NCBI GenBank assembly: GCA_035502095.1
Contig: DATJUX010000010.1
Location: 102,635-166,634, forward strand
Direction of reading: 5' to 3'
Length of the DNA: 64,000 bases
Source of the DNA: JAKANT01 sp035502095
GTDB taxonomy: Bacteria; Pseudomonadota; Gammaproteobacteria; Burkholderiales; Burkholderiaceae_F
Positions 1-7,094 of the stretch are shown in pieces. A program made the position numbers and the translations under genes. Under the pieces are notes generated by a model. That model was given only the letters and a program-made list of their open reading frames with translations. It was not told where the DNA came from and did not search any database. The first letter of the stretch is position 1. Each line of letters starts with the position of its first letter.

Positions 1-2
1 AC

Positions 3-1223
3 GAGCCGGAATGGCTCGGCGTGGACGAGGCGCGCGCGGCGATTCTCGGCGTCGTCGAGCCGGTGCGTGGTTGGGAGAGCGCGCCGGTGCGCGGCGCGTT
101 CGAGCGCGTGCTCGCGCGCAGCGTCGTGGCGCCCTTCGATGTTCCCGTCCACGACAATTCGGCGATGGACGGGTATGCGGTTCGGGCAGCCGACCTGCAC
201 CCGGACGTGTCGGCGCACCTTACGGTCGTCGGAACGGCCTTGGCGGGTAGCGCATTCTCGGGAGTGATTGGACCCGGTCGGGCCGTGCGCGTGATGACGG
301 GCGCCGTGCTTCCCCGCGGTACCGACACCGTCGTGATCCAGGAGATCGTGCAGCGCACCGGCGATGAGGTCGTCGTGCCACCCGGGCAGCGCGCCGGTCA
401 GAACGTCCGTCGTGCGGGCGAGGATCTTGCGCGCGAGTCCGTCGCCCTTTCGCGAGGCAAGCGCCTTGCTGCCGCTGACGTCGGCCTGCTCGCATCGCTC
501 GGCATCGCTGAGGTCGCCGTCTACCGGCGTCCGCGGGTCGTGTTCTTTTCGACCGGGGATGAACTCGCGTCGATCGGACGCCCACTTGCGCCTGGCGAGG
601 TGTACGACAGCAACCGCTACACGCTGCACTGTGCGCTGCAGCGCCTCAACGTCCAGGCGATCGACATGGGCGTGGTGCGCGATGACCCGGGCGAGCTCGA
701 GGCGGCATTCCGCGATGCCGCAACTCAGGCGGACGCTGTCATCACCACCGGCGGCGTCTCGGTGGGAGACGCCGACCAGGTCCGGCCTGTGATGGCAAGA
801 GTGGGCGAGATGCGTTTCTGGAGGATCCAGATCAAGCCCGGCCGCCCGATGGCGTTCGGGCGCATCGGCGCAGCTTGCGTGTTCGGGCTTCCGGGCAATC
901 CGGTCGCCGTACTGGTGGCCTTCTACCAATTCGTCGCCGACGCGTTGCGCCGGCTCGGTGGCGAGGACCCGCTGCCTGCGCATCCGATTCTGCGCGTCCC
1001 CTGCGCGACGGCGCTGCGGAGAGAGCGAGGCCGGCGCGAGTACCTGCGCGGTGAGCTGTTCGAAGCCGATGGCCGGTGGCAGGTGCGCCCCGCCCCGCAC
1101 CAGGGGTCGGGTGTGCTGCGTTCGATGTCGGTATCGAACTGTTTCATCGTTCTTCCCGAATCAGGCGGTGAGGTCGCGCCGGGTGATCTCGTCCACGTCC
1201 AGCCGTTCGAAGGTCTCCCGTAA
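3..1223 (+). CDS. moeA: Molybdopterin molybdenumtransferase MoeA (5' end outside window)
   Basis: MoeA inserts molybdate into adenylylated molybdopterin to make the molybdenum cofactor in the cytoplasm. The frame is open from the left edge. Residues read before the first possible start (a GTG at 21) still look like the family's N-terminal linker, so the true start is probably upstream and the gene is cut by the window. Visible family motifs are DNSAMDGYAVR early in the protein, FFSTGDEL, TTGGVSVGD and FGLPGNPVA near the substrate cleft, with a C-terminal domain IV to residue ~400. The stop overlaps the moeB start (TAATG), so the two are translationally coupled. The xdhC gene 4 kb downstream also serves molybdoenzymes. 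Identity is secure; only the N-terminus is uncertain. Confidence 0.95.
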   Translation, partial: EPEWLGVDEARAAILGVVEPVRGWESAPVRGAFERVLARSVVAPFDVPVHDNSAMDGYAVRAADLHPDVSAHLTVVGTALAGSAFSGVIGPGRAVRVMTGAVLPRGTDTVVIQEIVQRTGDEVVVPPGQRAGQNVRRAGEDLARESVALSRGKRLAAADVGLLASLGIAEVAVYRRPRVVFFSTGDELASIGRPLAPGEVYDSNRYTLHCALQRLNVQAIDMGVVRDDPGELEAAFRDAATQADAVITTGGVSVGDADQVRPVMARVGEMRFWRIQIKPGRPMAFGRIGAACVFGLPGNPVAVLVAFYQFVADALRRLGGEDPLPAHPILRVPCATALRRERGRREYLRGELFEADGRWQVRPAPHQGSGVLRSMSVSNCFIVLPESGGEVAPGDLVHVQPFEGLP

Positions 1224-1990
1224 TGCGCGACCGCGAGCTGCAGCGCTACAGCCGCCACATCATGCTGCCCGCCGTCGATATCGCGGGCCAGCAACGGCTG
1301 CTCGATGCGCACGTGCTCCTCGTCGGTGTCGGTGGGCTCGGCGCGCCGGCAAGCATCTACCTTGCCGGCGCCGGTGTCGGGCGGCTGACGATCTGCGACG
1401 GCGACGCGGTCGACCTCACGAATCTGCAGCGGCAGATCGTGCATCGCGAGGCTGCCATTGGAACGAACAAAGCGGAGTCGGCGGCGCGGACGCTGCACGA
1501 GCTGAACAGCGATTGCCGCGTCCGTACCGTCGCCAGGCGCGTCGGCCGCGACGACCTGCTCGCGCTTGCAGCCGATGTCGACGTCGTCGTCGACGCCAGC
1601 GACAACTTCGCCACACGCCGGGCGATCAACGAGGTGTGCGTACGGCTGCGCAAGCCGCTGGTCAGCGGTGCCGCCGTGCGCTTTTCGGGCCAGGTTGCGG
1701 TGTTCGATCTGCGCCGCGCCGATGCGCCGTGTTACGCGTGTTTCCTGCCCGACGCGCCGAGCGAAGCCGAGGAGGCATGTGCCGTCCTCGGCGTCTTCGC
1801 ACCGCTCACGGGCATCATCGGCTGCATGCAGGCCGGGGAAACGATCCGGCTGATCGCGATGCCGGCGGCGCTGCCGAGCGAGGCCGAAGTCGTTCTCTTC
1901 GACGCGCTCGAGATGCAATCGCAACGCATCCCGGTGCCGCGCAATCCGCACTGCCCGGTGTGCGCAGGGGGCCGTTCGCCCGCTGGTTGA
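1223..1990 (+). CDS. moeB: Molybdopterin-synthase adenylyltransferase MoeB (ThiF/HesA family)
   Basis: E1-like enzyme that adenylates the C-terminal glycine of MoaD so it can be thiocarboxylated for molybdopterin synthesis; members of this family may also serve ThiS. The 255-residue protein has the Rossmann nucleotide motif GVGGLG at residues 35-40, the ATP-site stretch DLTNLQRQ (64-71), Asp127 in the DASDNF motif, the candidate catalytic cysteine Cys186, and two CxxC pairs (Cys170/173 and Cys244/247) that should hold a structural zinc. There is no C-terminal rhodanese domain, so it is the short MoeB form. The ATG overlaps the moeA stop by one base. The ThiF alternative cannot be excluded from sequence alone, but linkage to moeA favours MoeB. 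Confidence 0.93.
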   Translation: MRDRELQRYSRHIMLPAVDIAGQQRLLDAHVLLVGVGGLGAPASIYLAGAGVGRLTICDGDAVDLTNLQRQIVHREAAIGTNKAESAARTLHELNSDCRVRTVARRVGRDDLLALAADVDVVVDASDNFATRRAINEVCVRLRKPLVSGAAVRFSGQVAVFDLRRADAPCYACFLPDAPSEAEEACAVLGVFAPLTGIIGCMQAGETIRLIAMPAALPSEAEVVLFDALEMQSQRIPVPRNPHCPVCAGGRSPAG

Positions 1991-2036
1991 TCGCCGCCTT
2001 GAGGTTTGCGTTCCGGCAAGGACTTCCTCGGCGGGC

Positions 2037-2070
2037 GTTGCAGTTCTGATCACCTGATCCGTTCTGCAAC
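2037..2070. promoter_or_regulatory. Inverted repeat GTTGCAG-N20-CTGCAAC, candidate enhancer site
   Basis: The arms GTTGCAG (2037-2043) and CTGCAAC (2064-2070) are perfect inverse complements separated by 20 bases. They lie about 110-145 bases upstream of the sigma-54 promoter core, the usual distance for a bacterial enhancer-binding protein. A stem-loop after moeB is the alternative, but there is no following T-run, so a terminator is less likely. Confidence 0.4.
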
Positions 2071-2182
2071 ACAGGTCCGCCGCGCGAGACGCATGCGGCA
2101 CATCGGCTAGGCGCAAAGGATCGGCAAGCGCGATCGCGCCATTGCGTTCTGCCGTCTGAGCAGTCTGACGAGGCAAAGCGTC

Positions 2183-2198
2183 TGGCACACACCTTGCA
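2183..2198 (+). promoter_or_regulatory. Sigma-54 promoter (-24/-12)
   Basis: TGGCAC-ACACC-TTGCA matches the RpoN consensus TGGCAC-N5-TTGCW at every defined position, with GG and GC dinucleotides correctly spaced. It points to the PQQ dehydrogenase, whose ATG is about 100 bases downstream. Such promoters are silent without an ATP-dependent activator, so the operon is probably inducible by a specific signal. No enhancer-binding protein gene is in the window. Confidence 0.75.
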
Positions 2199-2296
2199 CA
2201 CGCTCCGCACGCGCCTTGTCGCGAGCGAGACGACACAACGTCCACGAGCAAGCGGCGCGCGATGCGCCGATCCACAGAGACCTACGAGGAGGAACG

Positions 2297-4012
2297 ATGA
2301 AAATCAGACATGCCGGTTTGACAGGCACCTTGGTCGCGCTGTGCGTGGCCTGGTCGGGACTGGGACAGTTGGCCTGCGCCGACGAAGCGCTCGTCAAGGC
2401 GGCGGCCGATCCCAACGGATGGGCGATGTACGGGCGCGGGTACGACAACACCCGCTACTCGCCGCTCAAGCAGATCAACACGGGCAACGTCGGGCAGCTC
2501 AAGCTCGCGTTCTCGATGCAGCTCGGCTCCCTGCGGTCGAACGAATCGTCGCCGATCGTGGTCGGCGACACGATGTACGTCAGCACCTCGTGGGGCCCGA
2601 AGTACGTCTATGCGCTCGACGCCCGCACCGGCGTGCGCAAGTGGACGTACGAGCCCGAAATTCCCGACGACGTGTTGCAGTTCGCGTGCTGCGACGTGAA
2701 CAGCCGCGGCGTCACCTTTGCGGCGGGCAAGATCTTCGTCGGCCGCCTCGACGGCAAGCTGGCCGCGGTCGACGCCACGACCGGCAAGGAGCTGTGGGTC
2801 GCCAGCGTGGTCGACTACAAGCAGGGCTCGGTGATCACGTCGCCGCCCATCGTCGTCAAGAACCTGGTCATCACGGGGTTCGGCGGGGGCGAATACGGCG
2901 CGCGCGGCAGCCTGCAGGCGTACGACATCGAAAGCGGCAAGCAGGTGTGGAAGACGTGGACCGTGCCCGGCCCCGGCGAGCCGAACAACGACACGTGGAA
3001 GGGCGACAGCTGGCAGCACGGCGGTGGCGTCGCCTGGCTGGTCGGCTCGTACGACCCGAAGACCAACACCGTGTTCTACGGCACGTCGAACCCCGGCCCG
3101 TGGAATTCCGTCGTACGCAGCACCGGGGACAGCAACTACGGCAAGCTCACCAACCTCTATACGTCGAGCACGATCGCGCTCGACGCCGATACCGGCAGGA
3201 TCAAGTGGTGGGTACAGAGCACGCCGCAGGATGCGTGGGACTATGACGGCGTGAACGAAGTCGTGCTCGCCGATCTTGCGATCGGCGGCACCAGGACCCC
3301 GGTCTACATGAAGGCCGACCGCAACGGCTTCTTCTACGTCGTCAATCGCGAGAACGGCAAGATCATCTCGGCCGAGAAATTCGTCCCCACCAACTGGGCC
3401 GAGAAGATCGACGTCGCCACCGGCATGCCGAAGGAGATTCCCGACAAGCGGCCGGGGCCCAAGAACTCCGTCAAGGGCGTGTGCCCGAACCTGATCGGCG
3501 GCAAGAACTGGCAGCCCATGTCCTACAGCCCCGACACGGGCCTCGTCTACATCCCGTCCAACAATGTCTGCATGGATTGGGGCGTCTCGGAAGTCAACTA
3601 CAAGAAGGGCGTGTTCTATCTCGGCGCCGAATTTCCGACCCATCCCGGACCCGGCGGCTACATGGGTGAATTGATCGCCTGGGACCCGGTCGCGCAGAAG
3701 AAGGTCTGGGGCGTGCAGTCGGACCTGCCATTCAACGGCGGCACGCTCACGACGGCGGGCGGGTTGACCTTCTGGGGCGACTTGCACGGCGTGTTCCGCG
3801 CGTTCGACGCGAAGAACGGCAAGGAACTGTGGAGCGCTTCGCTTGGTTCCGGCATCGGCGCCGGCCCGATCAGCTACTCGGTCGACGGCAAGCAGTACAT
3901 CGCCATCGTGGTCGGACGCACCGCCGCGATCCCGGCGTTCCTCGGCGACGTCGGCAAGAAGATGGTCGCTGCCACGCCCGAAGGCGGGGCGCTGTTCGTG
4001 TTCACGCACTGA
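2297..4012 (+). CDS. PQQ-dependent alcohol dehydrogenase, lanthanide-type (XoxF/ExaF-like)
   Basis: Periplasmic quinoprotein that oxidises alcohols and passes electrons to a cytochrome c. The ATG at 2297 is chosen because GAGGAGG sits just upstream and a signal peptide follows (residues ~1-29, ending near CADEAL). An upstream ATG-like start in the same frame lacks both. The mature protein is an eight-bladed propeller with the vicinal disulfide Cys131-Cys132 expected at PQQ. Predicted metal ligands are Glu199 (GGGEYG), Asn265 (TSNPG), catalytic Asp315 and the extra Asp317 in WDYDG. In this superfamily the extra Asp marks lanthanide enzymes; calcium enzymes have Ala or Ser there. It is about 30 residues shorter than the window's second enzyme (47446-49257) and quite divergent from it, so its substrate (methanol, ethanol or other) is open. 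Confidence 0.93.
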   Translation: MKIRHAGLTGTLVALCVAWSGLGQLACADEALVKAAADPNGWAMYGRGYDNTRYSPLKQINTGNVGQLKLAFSMQLGSLRSNESSPIVVGDTMYVSTSWGPKYVYALDARTGVRKWTYEPEIPDDVLQFACCDVNSRGVTFAAGKIFVGRLDGKLAAVDATTGKELWVASVVDYKQGSVITSPPIVVKNLVITGFGGGEYGARGSLQAYDIESGKQVWKTWTVPGPGEPNNDTWKGDSWQHGGGVAWLVGSYDPKTNTVFYGTSNPGPWNSVVRSTGDSNYGKLTNLYTSSTIALDADTGRIKWWVQSTPQDAWDYDGVNEVVLADLAIGGTRTPVYMKADRNGFFYVVNRENGKIISAEKFVPTNWAEKIDVATGMPKEIPDKRPGPKNSVKGVCPNLIGGKNWQPMSYSPDTGLVYIPSNNVCMDWGVSEVNYKKGVFYLGAEFPTHPGPGGYMGELIAWDPVAQKKVWGVQSDLPFNGGTLTTAGGLTFWGDLHGVFRAFDAKNGKELWSASLGSGIGAGPISYSVDGKQYIAIVVGRTAAIPAFLGDVGKKMVAATPEGGALFVFTH

Positions 4013-4019
4013 GACAACC

Positions 4020-5165
4020 ATGCGCACCCTTCGCCTGTTCGTCCTGGCGGCGTCGCTCGCGAGCGGCACCGCCGCCGCCGACGGCGCCGTGCGGCCGCTG
4101 CGCCTGTGCGCCGACCCGGCCAACCTGCCCTTCAGCAGCGCGGCCGCCGACGCCAGCGCGCGCGGCATGCCGGGTCTCTACGTCGAGATCGGCCACGCGG
4201 TCGCCGATGCACTGGAACGGCCCTTCGAGACGGTCTGGTCGCATACGTACTTCGAGAAGCGCAACCTGCGCACGACGCTGCTCGCCGACAAGTGCGACTT
4301 CGCGGTGGGGCTGCCCGCGGACGCCGGGTTCATGGGGTCGCGCGTGATCTTCTCGAAGCCGATCCTGCAGGTCGGCTATGCACTGGTCGTCGCGAAGGCG
4401 TCGCGGGTGACGCGCCTGGACGACTTGCGCGGGAAGCGCGTCGCCGTGCAGTTCGGCTCGACGCCCCAGAACGTCCTGGCCGCGCGCGACGACATCACCG
4501 CCGTGACGACGCTGGATCCCGAGGAAGCGATGCGGCGGCTCGCCGCGGGCGACGTCGATGCGGCGTTCATCTGGGGTCCGAGCGCGGCTTACATCAACCG
4601 CACTGCGCTCGGCGACGCGTTCCGCGTGTTGCCCGTCGATGGGCCGCAGATGCAGTGGCCGGCCGCGATCGGGTTCTCCAGCAAGCAGGGCGCATTGCGC
4701 GATGCCGTCGACGGCGTGCTCGAACGGCTGGCACCGCGCATCCAGGCGCTCGCGGCGAAGTACGCGTTGAACGACACGCCGGTGCCGGTGCTCTCCGACG
4801 CTGTACCGGCCGGCACTCCGGCGGCCGCTCCCGTCGTCGCGCGCGCGGCCGCCGCGGTCGTCGCGGCTGCCGATGCCACCGCGCAACCGGCCGATCCCGC
4901 CGCGCTGACGGGCACCGCAGCCGAGGGCCGCGAAATATTCAACGGGACATGCGCGCACTGCCACGGACCGGACGCCGTGCAGGCGGAGCGGCGCATCAAC
5001 CTGCGGCTGCTCAAGCGCCGCTACGGCGACGACATGGCGGAGACGTTTCACACGACGGTGACCAAGGGGCGCCCTGCGAAGGGAATGCCCGCATGGCAGG
5101 GCGTTTTCAGCGAGGCGGACTTCGCGAAGATCCTGGCTTTCCTGAGCACCGTGCAGGAGCCCTGA
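4020..5165 (+). CDS. Fused XoxJ-like periplasmic binding protein and cytochrome c
   Basis: 381 residues joining two parts that are normally separate genes beside xoxF. Residues 1-20 are a signal peptide. Residues ~25-252 form a solute-binding fold with the RLCADPANLPFS start and IWGPSAAY motif typical of the quinoprotein-associated XoxJ/MoxJ family. Residues ~255-298 are an Ala/Pro/Val-rich linker. Residues ~299-381 are a class I cytochrome c with the haem site CAHCH (311-315) and a likely axial Met356 in KGMPAW. The ATG lies 8 bases after the dehydrogenase stop. XoxJ is thought to help activate or hold the dehydrogenase, and the cytochrome is its electron acceptor, so the fusion would tether both. 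In the other xox cluster these functions are separate genes (46869-47279 and 45873-46748). No frameshift or stop separates the parts, so the fusion appears genuine. Confidence 0.9.
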   Translation: MRTLRLFVLAASLASGTAAADGAVRPLRLCADPANLPFSSAAADASARGMPGLYVEIGHAVADALERPFETVWSHTYFEKRNLRTTLLADKCDFAVGLPADAGFMGSRVIFSKPILQVGYALVVAKASRVTRLDDLRGKRVAVQFGSTPQNVLAARDDITAVTTLDPEEAMRRLAAGDVDAAFIWGPSAAYINRTALGDAFRVLPVDGPQMQWPAAIGFSSKQGALRDAVDGVLERLAPRIQALAAKYALNDTPVPVLSDAVPAGTPAAAPVVARAAAAVVAAADATAQPADPAALTGTAAEGREIFNGTCAHCHGPDAVQAERRINLRLLKRRYGDDMAETFHTTVTKGRPAKGMPAWQGVFSEADFAKILAFLSTVQEP

Positions 5166-5264
5166 TCGCCGCGGGGACCACCGCCGCTGCGCTTCCCCGC
5201 GGCGCCAACCTCGGATGGGTCGAGGTGTATCTTTGGTGCCGACGGAAATAGCGGAGGTTTTCGC

Positions 5265-6266
5265 ATGGACAACGTCGACGTCCAGGTGTTGAAGAAGGCC
5301 GATGAATGGGTGCGTAGCGGGCACCGCGCGGTGATGGGAACGATCGTTCGGACGTGGGGCTCGGCGCCGCGTCCGGTCGGATCGCTGGTGGTGATCCGCG
5401 ACGATGGACTGGTGGCCGGCTCCGTCTCCGGCGGCTGCATCGAAGACGATCTGGTCGACCGGGTGCGCTCCGGTGCGCTCGCCGCGGAGGCGCCGCAGCG
5501 CGTCACCTACGGTGTCACGGCGGAGGACGCCTTCAAGTTCGGCCTTCCTTGCGGCGGCACGCTCGAACTCGTGCTCGAGCCGGTGACACCTCAGACGCAG
5601 GTGGGCGATCTGCTCGCCCGCATCGTCGCCGGCAAGCAGACCCTGCGCACGCTGGACCTGGGGAGCGGCCGCGTCACGCTCGCGGAAGGGCAAGGCACCG
5701 ACGTGCTGTCGGTGTCGGACGAGCGGCTCGTGACCGTGCATGGTCCGCGCTGGCGCCTGCTCATCATCGGCGCCGGGCAGCTGACCCACTTCGTCGCCCA
5801 GATGGCGCTCGCGCTCGACTACCAGGTCATCATCTGCGATCCGCGCGAGGAATATGCCGACGGCTGGCTGGTTCCGGGCACGACGCTCGTGCGCACGATG
5901 CCGGACGACACCGTGATCGAGTTCCGGCCCGACCGCAACACCGCGATCATCGCGTTGACGCACGATCCGAAGCTCGACGACCTCGCGCTGATGGAAGCGT
6001 TGAAGTCGCCGGCGTTCTACGTCGGCGCGATCGGCTCGAAGAAGAACCAGGCGACCCGGCGCGAGCGGCTGCTCGAGTTCGGCGTGACCGCCGAGCAACT
6101 GGAGCAGTTGCACGGACCGATCGGCCTGAAGAACGGCGCCCGCACACCCGCGGAGATCGCGGTGTCGATCCTCGCCGAGCTTACCGGCGTGAAGTACGGC
6201 TACCGCATTCCGGCGCCGATACCGCTTGCCGAGACCACGAGCGTCGAAGCGGGGTGCGTCGTCTAG
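5265..6266 (+). CDS. xdhC: XdhC/CoxI family molybdoenzyme maturation protein
   Basis: XdhC-type proteins bind molybdenum cofactor, protect it during sulfuration and hand it to xanthine-dehydrogenase-family enzymes. The 333-residue protein has the N-terminal XdhC/CoxI domain (residues ~10-80) with the hallmark GSVSGGCIE, and a C-terminal Rossmann domain beginning at LLIIGAGQ (~165) and containing YVGAIGSKKN (~245-255). A GGAGG site precedes the ATG. It starts 99 bases after the cytochrome fusion gene. The gap holds no obvious terminator, so read-through from the sigma-54 promoter is possible. No xanthine dehydrogenase or CO dehydrogenase subunit is in the window, so the client enzyme is unknown. 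Confidence 0.88.
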   Translation: MDNVDVQVLKKADEWVRSGHRAVMGTIVRTWGSAPRPVGSLVVIRDDGLVAGSVSGGCIEDDLVDRVRSGALAAEAPQRVTYGVTAEDAFKFGLPCGGTLELVLEPVTPQTQVGDLLARIVAGKQTLRTLDLGSGRVTLAEGQGTDVLSVSDERLVTVHGPRWRLLIIGAGQLTHFVAQMALALDYQVIICDPREEYADGWLVPGTTLVRTMPDDTVIEFRPDRNTAIIALTHDPKLDDLALMEALKSPAFYVGAIGSKKNQATRRERLLEFGVTAEQLEQLHGPIGLKNGARTPAEIAVSILAELTGVKYGYRIPAPIPLAETTSVEAGCVV

Positions 6267-6283
6267 CGCAGGGATGACGCGCG

Positions 6284-6556
6284 ATGTTGTGGATGGTGGT
6301 CGAGCGTTTCCGCAACGGCGACGCCGTCCCGGTCTACCGGCGCTTCCGCGACCGCGGCCGCATGGCGCCGGAGGGACTGCGCTACGTCGACAGCTGGGTC
6401 ACCGCGGACCTCACCACCTGCTACCAGTTGATGGAAGGCGACGACCCGGCACTGCTCGAGGCGTGGATGGCGAACTGGCGCGACGTCGCCGACTTCGAGG
6501 TCTTTGCCGTGATGGCGTCGGCGCAAGCGGCGGAAGCGGTCCGGCCAAAGCTGTAG
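6284..6556 (+). CDS. Small DUF3303-like protein
   Basis: 90 residues with no signal peptide or membrane segment. The pattern (MLWMVVERF at the start, GLRYVDSWV in the middle, then MEGDDPALLEAWMANWRDVADFEV) fits the DUF3303 ferredoxin-like fold, often found as small dimeric alpha/beta-barrel proteins. No catalytic residues are recognisable. The start follows the xdhC stop by 17 bases, so the two are probably co-transcribed, and a terminator-like repeat follows. Function unknown. Confidence 0.7.
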   Translation: MLWMVVERFRNGDAVPVYRRFRDRGRMAPEGLRYVDSWVTADLTTCYQLMEGDDPALLEAWMANWRDVADFEVFAVMASAQAAEAVRPKL

Positions 6557-6570
6557 CGGCCGGAAGGCTT

Positions 6571-6622
6571 TGACGCGGATCGGACAGTCATTTCTTATCC
6601 GCGCAATCCGCGTCCGGTTTTT
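6571..6622 (+). terminator. Terminator-like repeat, copy 1
   Basis: GACGCGGAT (6572-6580) pairs with ATCCGCGTC (6606-6614), followed by a T-run (6618-6622), so it reads as an intrinsic terminator for the xdhC/DUF3303 transcript. The same arms, the inner ATCCGCGCA and an internal CAGTCA recur at 16123-16196, which makes it a dispersed repeat and not a one-off hairpin. Confidence 0.6.
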
Positions 6623-6663
6623 CGGGCGTGCGCAGCGCTTCCCGGAATGACGCCCGATTGCGT

Positions 6664-7080
6664 CTAGTACGTCATGCACGCAGCATTCAGCATGCCGAGC
6701 GCGATCGCCACGGCGCCAAGGAAGATGCCGCTGGCGAGCTGGCCTTCCTGCACGTTCTTCGAGATCGCCGGGATCACGGCGTGCACGATCAGGAAAGCGA
6801 TCAGCTGCACGATCAGGGATATGACCGACCACAGGAACATGTCGACCAGGGAGATGCTGTTCTCGATGCTCGACGCGAGCGGCAGCACGAACCCGATGAT
6901 CGCTCCGCCCAGGCTTGCCGCCGCCGCCGTGTTACCCGAGCGGATCAGAGCGATCTCGGGGTACGGCGTGATGCGCAGGTAGATCAGCAGGAACGCGGCC
7001 AGAAGCAGCAGGCTGAGGCCGAAATAGGCGCCGAAGAGCGGCAGGCCGGACAGGTATCCAAGCAGGGCATGGTGGCGCAT
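6664..7080 (-). CDS. DUF350 (YjfL-type) inner membrane protein
   Basis: 138 residues that are almost entirely hydrophobic, with four predicted transmembrane helices (roughly residues 12-34, 52-75, 80-102 and 114-136). Charged loops contain YPEIALIRSGNTAAA, a pattern typical of DUF350 (UPF0719/YjfL) proteins. The ATG at 7080 has a GGGAG site; a start further upstream in the same frame would run into the neighbouring gene. It lies just downstream of a glutathionylspermidine-synthase-like gene and YgiB-like genes, the same set seen around E. coli yjfLMC and ygiBC. The function of this set is not established; membrane or envelope stress is a common guess. Confidence 0.82.
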   Translation of the reverse strand: MRHHALLGYLSGLPLFGAYFGLSLLLLAAFLLIYLRITPYPEIALIRSGNTAAAASLGGAIIGFVLPLASSIENSISLVDMFLWSVISLIVQLIAFLIVHAVIPAISKNVQEGQLASGIFLGAVAIALGMLNAACMTY

Positions 7081-7094
7081 CGCAACTCCCTGGA

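Larger units (their letters stand above)
1991..2296. other. Intergenic control region upstream of the PQQ dehydrogenase
   Basis: No coding sequence is supported here. It holds a 7-bp inverted repeat, a sigma-54-type promoter (both listed separately) and a purine-rich ribosome binding site just before 2297. The space between the repeat and the promoter is typical for an activator site working on a sigma-54 promoter. Confidence 0.6.

Noticed and set aside
4012..4020. A frameshift joining the PQQ dehydrogenase to the J-G protein
   Set aside because: The dehydrogenase ends at a normal C-terminus with a stop, and the next gene has its own ATG and signal peptide, so they are separate genes.
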